DNA of 64,000 bases. It comes from an uncultured Siphonobacter sp. Its GTDB lineage: Bacteria; Bacteroidota; Bacteroidia; Cytophagales; Spirosomataceae. The notes beneath the pieces are model-generated. The model searched no databases and had not been told where the DNA came from. It saw only the letters and a program-made list of their open reading frames with translations. The first letter of the stretch is position 1. The number at the start of each line of letters is the position of its first letter. Shown in pieces: positions 36,170 to 45,162 of this stretch. Made by a program: the position numbers and the translations under genes. Location of the stretch: contig CAJYIW010000018.1 of the NCBI GenBank assembly GCA_913775095.1, positions 164,649-228,648 on the forward strand, read 5' to 3'.

Positions 36170-36187
36170 CGGCTCAATTGTAAGCGA

Positions 36188-36616
36188 ATGGATTCAACGC
36201 AACATCCTAATTGTCCCCGTTGCGATTCAACGGACGTGACTAAATCGGGAGTTATCAAAGATCGGCAACGTTTTTTTTGTAAAGCTTGTCAGTATCACTT
36301 CACCGTAGACAAGCTGGGAAAAGGAATTAGTACCTATTACGTCATTAAGGCTCTGCAACTTTACATTGAAGGAGTGAGCTACCGGGAAATCGAGCGTTTA
36401 CTGGGCGTGAGTCACGTTTCGGTGATGAACTGGGTGAAGAAATACCAGATCAAAATCCCCAAGAATTCGGAGTATAAACCTACCTATAAAATTCTCAATC
36501 ATAAGGAATTAGCGGATTACTTCGCCAATCGCGAAAACCTCCGAAGTTCCGGCGTACTGGTTACCGAGCTCGGTGATAAATTCATGCTCATTCGCTGGGA
36601 ACGCTTCAAGGATTAA
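36188..36616 (+). CDS. InsA-like zinc-finger and helix-turn-helix protein
   Basis: A 142-residue protein resembling the N-terminal half of IS1-type transposases. A zinc ribbon CPRCDS...FFCKAC lies at about 11-34. It is followed by a helix-turn-helix (about 55-90, YIEGVSYREIERLLGVSHVSVMNWV). No DDE catalytic domain follows and no inverted repeats flank it, so it is probably a domesticated DNA-binding protein rather than an active element. It is followed by the kinase operon (gap 48 bases to the small membrane protein), which suggests a regulatory link to the acetate locus. Confidence 0.75.
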   Translation: MDSTQHPNCPRCDSTDVTKSGVIKDRQRFFCKACQYHFTVDKLGKGISTYYVIKALQLYIEGVSYREIERLLGVSHVSVMNWVKKYQIKIPKNSEYKPTYKILNHKELADYFANRENLRSSGVLVTELGDKFMLIRWERFKD

Positions 36617-36638
36617 GGCCCTTTGGCGATTCCTGCCC

Positions 36639-36646
36639 TACCTTTG
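36639..36646 (+). promoter_or_regulatory. TACCTTTG -7 box before the small membrane protein
   Basis: An exact TAnnTTTG match 19 bases before the ATG at 36665. It may give the symporter-kinase operon its own promoter. The nearest TTTG (36622-36625) is at sub-optimal spacing. Confidence 0.45.
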
Positions 36647-36664
36647 TGTTCTAAATTGCCGATT

Positions 36665-36865
36665 ATGAACGAAAGATTGCGGGGTCAGTACCTGATTATC
36701 GTGAGTATACTCTTTGCCCTCATTCTCAATTTTCCTTTACTCTCGCTTTTCAACCGGCCCATTTTATGGTTCGGCATTCCCCTGCTCTACTGGTATCTGT
36801 TTATCGTATGGCTGGGGCTGGTAATTCTGATGTATTGGTACTGGACTCGCAGAAATCATGAATAG
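36665..36865 (+). CDS. Small two-helix membrane protein of the symporter-kinase operon
   Basis: A 66-residue protein from the ATG at 36665, with two hydrophobic helices at about 8-26 and 34-58 and a basic tail WTRRNHE. It overlaps the next gene by 8 bases. Small two-helix proteins are commonly encoded directly before sodium:solute symporters, and a subunit-like role is inferred. An upstream TTG-initiated extension is unlikely. Confidence 0.75.
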   Translation: MNERLRGQYLIIVSILFALILNFPLLSLFNRPILWFGIPLLYWYLFIVWLGLVILMYWYWTRRNHE

Positions 36866-39578
36866 TGGCTGGGTGGTTATTGTCTCGGTCATGTATCTGG
36901 GACTGCTTTTTGGCATTGCGTATTGGGCGGAACGCTCCCAGCCCGCCCGTCGCTGGGTCTCTAATCCCTGGATTTACTCGTTGTCGCTCAGCGTCTATTG
37001 CTCGGCCTGGGCCTATTATGGCTCCGTAGGGCGAGTGATTACCAACGGCGTAGAATTTCTCTCAACGTACCTGGGCCCCACGTTGACGGCTCCGCTGTGG
37101 TGGATCATTCTTCGTAAAATCATCCGCATCTGTAAGGTGCAACGCATCGCGACCCTGGCCGATTTTGTGGCTTCACGCTACGGTAAATCCGCCAATCTGG
37201 GAGCTTTGGTGGCCCTTTGCTGTCTGGTCGGTATTGTACCTTACATATCCCTTCAGCTCAAAGCCATTTCGACGAGCTTCGCGGTATTGGCCCAGCTTCC
37301 TCAAAAAGAAGAACTTACCAGTGATTTAACGTTATACCTGGCCGTCGGACTAGGATTATTCGTGATTCTTTTCGGAACGCGTAAGATTGAAGCTACTGAA
37401 CAGCACGAAGGCATGGTAACGGCCATTGCCGCCGAGTCGCTGGTGAAAATGCTGGCCTTTCTCCTGGTGGGCAGTTACGTGACTTTCGGCGTTTTTAACG
37501 GCTTCGGTGACATTTTTACGCAGGCGGCCGAAAAACCCGAACTCCGAAAACTTTTCACCGTTGACCCGCAGGGGGGGTATGGCTCCTGGTTCTGGCATTT
37601 GTTGCTTTCTACCCTCAGCATTCTGCTCTTACCCCGACAATTTCAGGTAGCCGTGGTTGAAAACACCGACGAACGCCACCTGAACCGGGCAATCTGGTCC
37701 TTTCCGCTCTACATGCTGATTATCAACCTGTTCGTGTTACCCATTGCCTTCGGCGGAGCTATTTTATTTCAAAATCAATCGATTAATGCCGATAATTATG
37801 TCTTAGCCATCCCGCTGTATTTCGATAAAGAATGGCTCGCTCTGGTTACCTACCTGGGCGGTTTTTCGGCGGCTACGGGGATGGTTATCGTGGAGACCAT
37901 TGCCTTGAGTACCATGCTCAGCAACAGCGTATTCATGCCTTATGTCCTGACGCAGCCCAAGCTTCGCCGCCGCATCGGGCCGAATCTGGGCAGCTTCCTG
38001 ACCCGTTCCCGCCGAATCAGCATTCTGCTGCTGCTCGTGGCGGCCTACCTCTATTACTCCAAGCTCGCGGGGCGGTATCCGCTGGTATCCATCGGTCAGG
38101 TATCGTTCACGGCCGTTGCTCAGCTGGCCCCCGCCGTGTTGGGAGGCATTTTCTGGAAACAGGGCAACCGATACGGAGCTACTGCTGGTCTCATTCTGGG
38201 CTTTACCGTCTGGTTCTATACGCTCGTGATTCCTATGCTGGCCGAGGCTGGTTTCTTCCCCATTTCCATTAATACGTATGGGCCCTGGGGCCTCGAATTA
38301 TTGAAGCCCTCGGCCCTTTTTGGCCTGGAAGGATTCGACCGGATTTCGCACGCCATTTTCTGGAGTCTGTCGGTCAACGTCCTGGCGTATGTCCTGCTTT
38401 CCATCCGTTTACCTCAGACGTCCATGGAACACAATCAGGCCATTTTATTCGTTGATATTTTCAAGTACTCCGAGGTCATCGAGAGTTCTACCATCTGGCG
38501 GGGCACTGCCTATATCCCCGATTTACAGAGCTTACTGAGTCAGTTTTTTGGTAAAGAACGAACGGCTCAGTTACTGGAACGCTTCGCCAGCGAAAACGAA
38601 ATTGACCTGAACTGGCAACGGGCTTCTCCCCAATTGGTGAACTACGCGGAAAACCTGCTGGCTGGAGTGGTCGGTTCGGCTTCGGCTCGATTAATGGTGG
38701 CTTCGGTAACACTCGAGGAGAAAATTTCGGTGGATGAAGTGGTGGAAATCCTGAAAGAATCCCAGGAGTTAATTCTCACCAACCGCCAGCTTCGCCAGCA
38801 TCAGACCGAACTGGAACGAGCCACTACGCAACTGCGTGAAGCGAATGAGCAAATGGTGAAAACGGATCGGCTGAAAGATGATTTCCTCACCACCGTTACC
38901 CACGAATTACGAACGCCCATTACTTCGATTAAGGCTCTGAGTGAAATTCTGCAGGATAACCCTGAGCTGGAGACCGATCAGCGGGATCATTTTCTGAATA
39001 CGATTATCCGGGAATCGGATCGACTCACCCGCCTGATCAGTCAGGTACTGGATCTGGAAAAATATGAATCCGGCAAGCAATCCCTTCGCATGGAACACGT
39101 TCAGATTCGGGAAGTGATTCAGGAAGCCGTGGAGACGGTCGGGCAGCTCGCTCTGGATAAGTCGGTGGCTCTGGAAGTGACCCTTGCTCAGGACCTTCCC
39201 ACCACGCTGGCCGATCGCGATAAAATCATGCAGGTGCTTATTAATCTGCTTTCCAATGCCATTAAATACACGGAAGTGCAGCGGGGAAGAATCCAGCTTC
39301 GCTCCTACGTTTCTGAAAACAGAATCAGGATCGAAGTGCAGGATAACGGCCCCGGCATCGCCCTGAATTACCAGAAACTCATTTTTGATAAGTTCTACCA
39401 GGCTGAAAATCAAACCATTCGCAAGCCCAAGGGCAGTGGACTAGGACTGGCCATTACCAAGAAGATCATTGAATTGCATCAGGGAACGATTTCCGTCCAC
39501 AGCGAGCCCGGCCAGGGAGCTTTGTTTGTCGTGCAGTTACCCATCCTTCCGGGCTTAGCGGCAAGGGAACCGGACTGA
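36858..39578 (+). CDS. Sodium:solute symporter-histidine kinase (CrbS/CbrA-type)
   Basis: A 906-residue membrane sensor. Residues about 1-500 form a 12-13-helix sodium:solute symporter domain (for example GTRKIEATEQHEGMV and SIYCSAWAYYGSVG-type segments). A linker and a coiled coil follow. The HisKA box is VTHELRTPIT with phospho-acceptor His682, and the HATPase contains LLSNAIKYTE, DNGPGIAL and GSGLGLAI. This architecture matches CrbS of Vibrio (acetate switch) and CbrA. It overlaps the small membrane gene by 8 bases. The nearby response regulator and acs gene support acetate sensing. The PAS domain of some relatives is not evident. Confidence 0.88.
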   Translation: MNSGWVVIVSVMYLGLLFGIAYWAERSQPARRWVSNPWIYSLSLSVYCSAWAYYGSVGRVITNGVEFLSTYLGPTLTAPLWWIILRKIIRICKVQRIATLADFVASRYGKSANLGALVALCCLVGIVPYISLQLKAISTSFAVLAQLPQKEELTSDLTLYLAVGLGLFVILFGTRKIEATEQHEGMVTAIAAESLVKMLAFLLVGSYVTFGVFNGFGDIFTQAAEKPELRKLFTVDPQGGYGSWFWHLLLSTLSILLLPRQFQVAVVENTDERHLNRAIWSFPLYMLIINLFVLPIAFGGAILFQNQSINADNYVLAIPLYFDKEWLALVTYLGGFSAATGMVIVETIALSTMLSNSVFMPYVLTQPKLRRRIGPNLGSFLTRSRRISILLLLVAAYLYYSKLAGRYPLVSIGQVSFTAVAQLAPAVLGGIFWKQGNRYGATAGLILGFTVWFYTLVIPMLAEAGFFPISINTYGPWGLELLKPSALFGLEGFDRISHAIFWSLSVNVLAYVLLSIRLPQTSMEHNQAILFVDIFKYSEVIESSTIWRGTAYIPDLQSLLSQFFGKERTAQLLERFASENEIDLNWQRASPQLVNYAENLLAGVVGSASARLMVASVTLEEKISVDEVVEILKESQELILTNRQLRQHQTELERATTQLREANEQMVKTDRLKDDFLTTVTHELRTPITSIKALSEILQDNPELETDQRDHFLNTIIRESDRLTRLISQVLDLEKYESGKQSLRMEHVQIREVIQEAVETVGQLALDKSVALEVTLAQDLPTTLADRDKIMQVLINLLSNAIKYTEVQRGRIQLRSYVSENRIRIEVQDNGPGIALNYQKLIFDKFYQAENQTIRKPKGSGLGLAITKKIIELHQGTISVHSEPGQGALFVVQLPILPGLAAREPD

Positions 39579-39670
39579 ATTACTCCCTGAGCAAAGGAAC
39601 CAAGTGCAGATTTTCCTGTTCTAACTCTACGCGGATGGGCAGGAAAACTCCTCATTAGTTACTAATTGCG

Positions 39671-39747
39671 TATATTTGAATTCTATCCGTAACTCCTGAA
39701 TTGATAAAACGAACCGAAGCTCAGCCCAACCACGGAGGTTTCGGTTC
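39671..39747 (+). promoter_or_regulatory. Promoter box and leader hairpin of the response regulator gene
   Basis: TATATTTG (39671-39678) is an exact -7 match. In the leader, GAACCGAA (39711-39718) pairs with TTCGGTTC (39740-39747), which ends at the base before the ATG. A GGAGG Shine-Dalgarno-like motif (39734-39738) lies inside the hairpin. It could restrict ribosome access. Confidence 0.45.
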
Positions 39748-40119
39748 ATGCGTACTATGAAAATTCTGATTGTTGACGATGAACCGGGTATAGTCATGTC
39801 CCTGGAATTTCTGATGAAAAAGGAAGGCTACCAGGTGTACATTGCCCGTGACGGAGCTGAGGCTCTGGACATCATTCGCCAGGAAACTCCCCATTTGGTT
39901 CTGCTGGACATTATGATGCCCAGCGTGGATGGCTATGAAGTGTGCCGCCAGGTTAAAGAATCCGAGTCGCTTCAGGAAACCAAGATCATTTTCCTGAGTG
40001 CCAAGAGTAAAGAAAGTGACATTGAAAAGGGCCTGTCTTTCGGTGCCGATCTTTACCTGACCAAGCCCTTTTCTACCCGTAACTTAATGGCCAAAGTTCA
40101 GGAACTTACCGCCTGCTAA
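39748..40119 (+). CDS. Receiver-only response regulator
   Basis: A 123-residue CheY-like protein. The phosphorylation site is Asp54 in LLDIMMP, the acidic pocket is Asp10-Asp11, the switch Ser is in FLSAK and Lys106 is in LTKPF. There is no DNA-binding output domain, in contrast to the LuxR-type regulator CrbR of Vibrio. The obvious kinase partner is the symporter-kinase 169 bases upstream. The output must be by protein-protein contact, perhaps with the InsA-like protein, which is inference. The internal ATG (residue 4) is an alternative start. Confidence 0.9.
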   Translation: MRTMKILIVDDEPGIVMSLEFLMKKEGYQVYIARDGAEALDIIRQETPHLVLLDIMMPSVDGYEVCRQVKESESLQETKIIFLSAKSKESDIEKGLSFGADLYLTKPFSTRNLMAKVQELTAC

Positions 40120-40206
40120 AGATTTCCTTTCCCTTCGTTCCGGTCAAAAAACCACTGGAATAGTACTCTTTTATCTATATTAAATTAGCTAGAAAAATCG
40201 CGTTTT

Positions 40207-40238
40207 TTTGATCACATCCGCGATTGCTTGTACTTTAG
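40207..40238 (+). promoter_or_regulatory. Promoter of acetyl-CoA synthetase
   Basis: TTTG (40207-40210), a 20-base spacer and TACTTTAG (40231-40238, one mismatch to TAnnTTTG). The predicted start is about 40 bases before the ATG at 40286, which supports that start. Confidence 0.55.
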
Positions 40239-40285
40239 CCGGACTAAGTACGTATTTTTCAAGTCCTCTAAAACGAGCTAGTACC

Positions 40286-42190
40286 ATGAGTCACATCCCA
40301 TTTCAACTGAAAAGCTTTGAAGATTATCAACGAACGTATAAGCAGTCAGTTGAGGATCCAGAAGGTTTCTGGGCTGAAATTGCTTCTAATTTTTACTGGC
40401 GAAAGCCCTGGATCAAAACGCTTCAATGGAATTTTTCCGATCCGGATGTTAAATGGTTTGCGGGTGGTAAATTAAATATTACCGAGAATGCTCTGGATCG
40501 CCACCTGGTCGAACGCGGCGATCAGACCGCCATTCTCTGGGAACCCAATGATCCTCAGGAAGAATCCGTCAAGATATCCTATAAACAACTGCATCAGCGA
40601 GTCTGTCGTTTTGCCAACGTTCTGAAAAAACAGGGCGTGCAGAAAGGCGACCGCGTTTGCATTTACTTACCCATGGTGCCCGAGCTGGCCGTCGCCGTTC
40701 TGGCCTGTGCCCGCATTGGAGCCATCCATTCCGTCGTTTTTGGTGGTTTCTCGGCTCAATCCATTGCCGATCGTATTAATGATGCGGAGTGTAAAGTGGT
40801 GGTTACTTCGGATGGAGCGTACCGTGGTTCGAAGGAAATTGCCATGAAAGCCACCGTCGATGACGCCCTGGTGACCTGCCCCTCCGTAGAAACGGTATTG
40901 GTCATGACCCGTACCCGTACGCCGGTATTCATGCTCAAAGGACGGGATCGCTGGTGGGAACAGGAAGAAAAATACGTAACCAACGACTGCCCCGCCGAAG
41001 AAATGGACGCTGAAGACACGCTGTTCATTCTTTATACGTCGGGCTCGACGGGTAAGCCTAAAGGGGTCGTGCATACCTGCGGGGGGTATATGATTTACGC
41101 GGCCTATACCTTTGCCAACGTTTTTCAGTATCAACCCGGTGAAATTCATTTCTGTACGGCTGACATCGGCTGGATCACGGGACATAGCTACATCGTCTAT
41201 GGTCCCCTTTGCTGCGGGGCTACGAGTCTGATGTTCGAAGGTGTGCCCACCTACCCCGATGCCGGACGTTTCTGGGATATTGTCGATAAGCATAAAGTTA
41301 ATATTCTTTATACAGCCCCCACGGCCATTCGTTCGCTCATGGGCTTTGGCTTGCAATATGTTGAGGGCAAAGACCTCTCAAGCTTAACGAAGCTGGGTTC
41401 GGTGGGTGAACCCATCAACGAAGAAGCCTGGCACTGGTTCCACGACCACATCGGCAAAGGAAAAACGCCCATCGCCGATACCTGGTGGCAAACCGAGACG
41501 GGCGGTATTATGATTTCGCCGCTGGCGGGTATTACTCCCGAAAAACCCACCTACGCCACCCTGCCTTTGCCCGGTGTGCAGCCGATGCTGGTGGACGAAA
41601 ACGGGAAGGAAATTGAAGGTAATGGTGTTTCAGGGAACCTTTGCATTAAGTTCCCCTGGCCCGGCATTCTGCGGACGACGTACGGCGATCACGAACGCTG
41701 CAAGCAAACCTATTTCAGCACATATCCCAATTTATACTTCACCGGCGACGGCTGTCTTCGTGACGAAGAAGGATACTACCGCATTACGGGTCGGGTCGAT
41801 GACGTTCTGAACGTTTCCGGCCACCGGATTGGAACGGCCGAAGTGGAAAATGCCATTAATATGCACCTGGGCGTGGTGGAAAGTGCCGTCGTAGGGTATC
41901 CGCACGACATCAAAGGGCAGGGCATTTACGCCTATATCATTACGGAAGAACCGCTGGACGACATGGACCTGACGCGTCGGGACATTCTGGCCACGGTTTC
42001 CCGCGTGATTGGACCCATTGCCAAACCGGATAAAATCCAGTTTGTCAGCGGATTACCCAAAACGCGTTCGGGTAAAATCATGCGTCGGATTCTGCGGAAG
42101 ATTGCCGAAGGCGATACTTCTAATTTAGGGGATACCTCTACGCTACTCGACCCCGCTGTTGTAGATGAGATTAAAAACGGAGCTTTATAA
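40286..42190 (+). CDS. acs: Acetyl-CoA synthetase
   Basis: A 634-residue AMP-forming acetate:CoA ligase. It activates acetate via acetyl-AMP. The ATP-binding loop is YTSGSTGKPKG, the acetate-pocket region includes WWQTETGG, and the hinge and C-terminal part reads TGRVDDVLNVSGHRIGTAE. The acetylation-controlled lysine lies in TRSGKIMRR near the end. The ATG at 40286 matches the usual start (MSHIPFQLKSFEDY); the frame to 40208 adds 26 unrelated residues. Adjacency to a symporter-kinase and regulator mirrors the acetate-switch loci of gamma-proteobacteria. Confidence 0.96.
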   Translation: MSHIPFQLKSFEDYQRTYKQSVEDPEGFWAEIASNFYWRKPWIKTLQWNFSDPDVKWFAGGKLNITENALDRHLVERGDQTAILWEPNDPQEESVKISYKQLHQRVCRFANVLKKQGVQKGDRVCIYLPMVPELAVAVLACARIGAIHSVVFGGFSAQSIADRINDAECKVVVTSDGAYRGSKEIAMKATVDDALVTCPSVETVLVMTRTRTPVFMLKGRDRWWEQEEKYVTNDCPAEEMDAEDTLFILYTSGSTGKPKGVVHTCGGYMIYAAYTFANVFQYQPGEIHFCTADIGWITGHSYIVYGPLCCGATSLMFEGVPTYPDAGRFWDIVDKHKVNILYTAPTAIRSLMGFGLQYVEGKDLSSLTKLGSVGEPINEEAWHWFHDHIGKGKTPIADTWWQTETGGIMISPLAGITPEKPTYATLPLPGVQPMLVDENGKEIEGNGVSGNLCIKFPWPGILRTTYGDHERCKQTYFSTYPNLYFTGDGCLRDEEGYYRITGRVDDVLNVSGHRIGTAEVENAINMHLGVVESAVVGYPHDIKGQGIYAYIITEEPLDDMDLTRRDILATVSRVIGPIAKPDKIQFVSGLPKTRSGKIMRRILRKIAEGDTSNLGDTSTLLDPAVVDEIKNGAL

Positions 42191-42199
42191 AGTCTTTTT

Positions 42200-42239
42200 A
42201 ACTTCCCGAAAATTTAAAAACTTTCGGGAAGTTTTTTTT
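42200..42239 (+). terminator. Intrinsic terminator of acs
   Basis: A 12-bp stem AACTTCCCGAAA with its complement and TTTTTTT. Confidence 0.85.
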
Positions 42240-42407
42240 AAAGGTCCTTCGCCCCGCTCAGGATGACAGGTATAAGAAATAAAGCTGATTACCCCCGCCC
42301 TGTCCTCTCGACCACAGGAAGAGACCTTACCTGGGTTGAGTTATACTCTCCTTCTGGAGAATGACCTGAACTCCACGTAAAGTCCTTTGCTCCGCTCAGG
42401 ATGACAG
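42239..42407. repeat. Second cluster of 31-base dispersed repeats
   Basis: Unit A copies lie at 42239-42269 and 42377-42407 and one unit B copy at 42300-42330. All are recognisable versions of the family at 15982-16208 (core CGCTCAGGATGACAG). They fill the gap between acs and the methyltransferase gene. Confidence 0.78.
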
Positions 42408-42462
42408 AGAGATAGGGGCAATAGGCATTTATTCAGCATACCATTTTTTGACAATCTATGAT

Positions 42463-43053
42463 ATGTTTCGAAAGCTAAGTTCGCAGGCCTTGAAACGAAT
42501 GGCCTATCTGGAAGAACTCGATCAGCAGGACCGTACCGATGGCACTCCCCGTTCCAGACGACTGCGGCAGATTAATCGGGCCACGGGTGAGTTTTTATCT
42601 ATTCTGGCTGTGAATGCTCCGACGGGAGAACTCATCGAAATTGGCACCAGTGCGGGTTATTCTACCCTGTGGCTGGCTCTGGCGGCCCGCGAACGTCAGC
42701 AAAAAGTAAAGACCTTCGAGATTGATCCCGAAAAGATAGCTCTGGCTCAGGAAACCTTTCATCTGGCCGGACTGGAAGAATACATCGAAATCATTTCCGG
42801 TAATTTCCTGCAAAGCGGAGTCAGCCTGGCTCCCATCTCCTTCTGTTTCCTGGATGCAGAAAAGGAACTCTACGAACCCTGTTTCCAGCTCGTTGCTCCT
42901 AAATTAGTTACCAGTGGATTACTGGTGGCCGACAACGCCATTGATCAGTACGAAGGTATCAAACCCATGATCGACGCGGCTTTGGCCGATGAACGTTTCG
43001 ATTGCCTGACCGTTCCCATTGGTAACGGTGAATTCATTTGCCGCAGAACCTAA
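42463..43053 (+). CDS. O-methyltransferase (class I SAM)
   Basis: A 196-residue SAM-dependent methyltransferase of the predicted O-methyltransferase (YrrM-like) type. Motif I is EIGTSAGYSTLWLALA, the acidic turn is KTFEIDPEKIA, and motif II-like residues are CFLDAEKELYEP, followed by LVADNAIDQYE. The ATG at 42463 is used; an in-frame TTG 15 bases earlier is less likely. The start of the Crp/Fnr gene lies next to or within its 3' end. It is shorter than and only distantly similar to the methyltransferase at 23248. Its substrate is unknown. Confidence 0.85.
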   Translation: MFRKLSSQALKRMAYLEELDQQDRTDGTPRSRRLRQINRATGEFLSILAVNAPTGELIEIGTSAGYSTLWLALAARERQQKVKTFEIDPEKIALAQETFHLAGLEEYIEIISGNFLQSGVSLAPISFCFLDAEKELYEPCFQLVAPKLVTSGLLVADNAIDQYEGIKPMIDAALADERFDCLTVPIGNGEFICRRT

Positions 43054-43069
43054 CTTCCACTCGCTCACC

Positions 43070-43633
43070 TTGCCCGACTTCGTTTCCATTCTCCGCTCCG
43101 TATCTCCCCTCCCCGACGAAAGTCTGGAGCTGATTCAGCCTTTCATCACTCAGGTAACTTACCCCAAAGGCAAGCACCTGTATCGAGCCGGACGCGTTGA
43201 AAATCTGGTTTATTTTCTGGAAAAAGGTTTAGTGCGGGCGTATCAGGGTGAAAATCAGTTAACCTTCTGGTTCGGCATGGAGGGAGAAATCGTTCTTCCC
43301 TTCAACAGTTATACCCGTCGCGAGGCCGCCTATGAATCCATTCAGTTACTGGAGCCTTCTGTTCTGCATCAGATCACTATCCCTGATTTACACCGACTCT
43401 ACGAAACCAATCTGGACTGGGCCAACTGGGGCCGGAAACTGGCGGAACGCGAAATGGTCAAACTAGACCAGATCTATATTTCCCGCCAGGGTAAATCTGC
43501 GGCTGAACGTTATCAGGAATTACTGGATCAGCATCCCGACTGGGTTCAACGCATTCAGCTGGGTTACCTGGCTTCTTACCTTGACGTTACGCAGGTTACC
43601 TTAAGCCGAATTCGGTCTGACATTCGCTTATGA
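43070..43633 (+). CDS. Crp/Fnr-family transcriptional regulator
   Basis: A 187-residue protein if started at TTG 43070. No ATG is available, and a TTG at 43019 or GTG at 43028 would overlap the methyltransferase gene. The cyclic-nucleotide-binding fold covers about 20-120 (FITQVTYPKGKHLYRAGRVENLVYFLEKG). A C-terminal HTH ends in ASYLDVTQVTLSRIRSDI. Such regulators are abundant in Cytophagales, and many do not bind cAMP. It is likely coexpressed with the methyltransferase. The start site is the main uncertainty. Confidence 0.82.
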   Translation: MPDFVSILRSVSPLPDESLELIQPFITQVTYPKGKHLYRAGRVENLVYFLEKGLVRAYQGENQLTFWFGMEGEIVLPFNSYTRREAAYESIQLLEPSVLHQITIPDLHRLYETNLDWANWGRKLAEREMVKLDQIYISRQGKSAAERYQELLDQHPDWVQRIQLGYLASYLDVTQVTLSRIRSDIRL

Positions 43634-44100
43634 ATGAGTAGCTATTGATAGAATTCCAGTGTTCATCAAGCATAAACCTACTCTCTATTCCAATCGAACA
43701 GATATCAGAGCAAGGCCAGTATCTACTCGTTTAATACTCATTCATTGATACTAGTATTGGTGACATTAATACCTGCTTTAAAATATTCATAAGTTATTCG
43801 TATGAAACGTTTTACTTGCTGATAACTATCCTTCCCTGTTCTTCAATTTATTGAGTTAATAAAAGATCGATTATTATTACTATCTTGATTTTTACTATTA
43901 ACAATTGTTCATTATCTAATACAATAAGCTCTATACCTGAAATTATTTACCTTTTTTACAAAAATAAAATTGATTTATTCTTTCACTATTACTCATCTAA
44001 TTTCCGCATATTTACTACCTGATTTATAAAAATTAAGTTCTGGTTATTCTCCCTCTCCTTTCTTTGGACTGGAGCCTTTCCCCTATTAATAATTCACTAT

Positions 44101-44823
44101 ATGAAACTCATTTACACCTTTGCTTTTTCCCTTTTCAGTTTTGCTTCATTTGGACAGATCGGGATCGGAACTTCTTCCCCAGATCCTAGTGCACAATTAG
44201 ATATTAGCTCGAGTAATAAGGGGTTACTAATCCCACGCGTTACGCAGGCTAACCGCCCCGGCGGCCCTGGAATGGTCGCGGCTACGCCTGGTTTAATGAT
44301 TTATCAAACGGATGACATTCCAGGTTTTTATGTCTATGATGGGTACAAGTGGGATCGGCTTATCAAAAGTTCTGAGGCACCAGCCATTCCTTATGTAAGA
44401 GCATTTAAACACATAGCTGAGAGTCTTATGCTCCCGGCTAATGATAATACGATTAATAGCTTAACCTACGTAACATTTAATGGTGTTGAAAGATCGGAAG
44501 GAGTTATTGATCCGACTGATGGGAAAACTTTCATTATCAAAGAAGCAGGAACTTACCAGATCAGATATTCACTATCTCCAGATTACATGGCTGTGCCAGG
44601 TATCAGAGCAGTCGTTGCACTGAATGACGTAATTGAAATTGAGCAGACTAAATCAATAAATACGTACGCTAATCATCCTACTCTACAGGGAGAATGCATG
44701 TTAACGGTGGGGACAAATACTATGATTAGAGTTGGAATTTCTTCGTCTGACTCTCAGCTTAAATTAATTAATTTCTCTAACACAACCCAGGCAGCTTCCA
44801 TGACTATTTTAAGATTAAAATAG
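44101..44823 (+). CDS. Secreted C1q/TNF-like (BclA-C type) protein
   Basis: A 240-residue exported protein. The signal peptide is MKLIYTFAFSLFSFASFG. The segment GIGTSSPDPSAQLDISSSNKG, shown here in part, is the standard N-terminal 'GIGTxxPxxxAxLDV' head of Bacteroidota surface proteins. Residues about 110-240 look like a C1q/TNF jelly roll, with GTYQIRYS and a terminal ASMTILRL strand. The function is probably structural or adhesive. The preceding gap (43634-44100) is very AT-rich and otherwise featureless. Confidence 0.72.
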   Translation: MKLIYTFAFSLFSFASFGQIGIGTSSPDPSAQLDISSSNKGLLIPRVTQANRPGGPGMVAATPGLMIYQTDDIPGFYVYDGYKWDRLIKSSEAPAIPYVRAFKHIAESLMLPANDNTINSLTYVTFNGVERSEGVIDPTDGKTFIIKEAGTYQIRYSLSPDYMAVPGIRAVVALNDVIEIEQTKSINTYANHPTLQGECMLTVGTNTMIRVGISSSDSQLKLINFSNTTQAASMTILRLK

Positions 44824-44871
44824 GGATGTCCATCACGTTTAGTTCTGAATAAAGTCTGCTATTACCTTCCT

Positions 44872-44911
44872 CACTGTTTTCAACCCATCCGTTGGAAACA
44901 GTGTTTTTTTT
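44872..44911 (+). terminator. Intrinsic terminator of the C1q-like gene
   Basis: A CACTGTTT...AAACAGTG stem with an inner CAAC/GTTG pairing and TTTTTTTTATT. The following 250 bases up to the SMR gene hold nothing I recognise; I looked for a guanidine riboswitch and saw none. Confidence 0.78.
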
Positions 44912-45162
44912 ATTGTCAGTACCTGATGTGATACCCTGTAAAATATTCATTACGTTGCCTTTGTAAGCCCGGTTTTTCCAGATTCTTACACGCTTTAGCC
45001 TGTAGGATTGTTCAGCAATTACGTGGATAGGCAGCCCACCTGTTTTCTCTTTTTAACATTTGTAAAAATCTTTCCTCCCCTTCCTGCCGAACTTTGCAGC
45101 AGATCATAGAGGGATGACGCTACGGCTTTCTTCCGGCTTAATCCATTAATACAACGAATGTT

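Noticed and set aside
36188..36616. Active IS1-family insertion sequence
   Set aside because: Only the InsA-like part is present, with no catalytic domain and no terminal repeats or target duplication seen.
44912..45162. Guanidine (ykkC-type) riboswitch before the SMR exporter
   Set aside because: Neither the paired ACGR hairpins nor other class motifs could be found.
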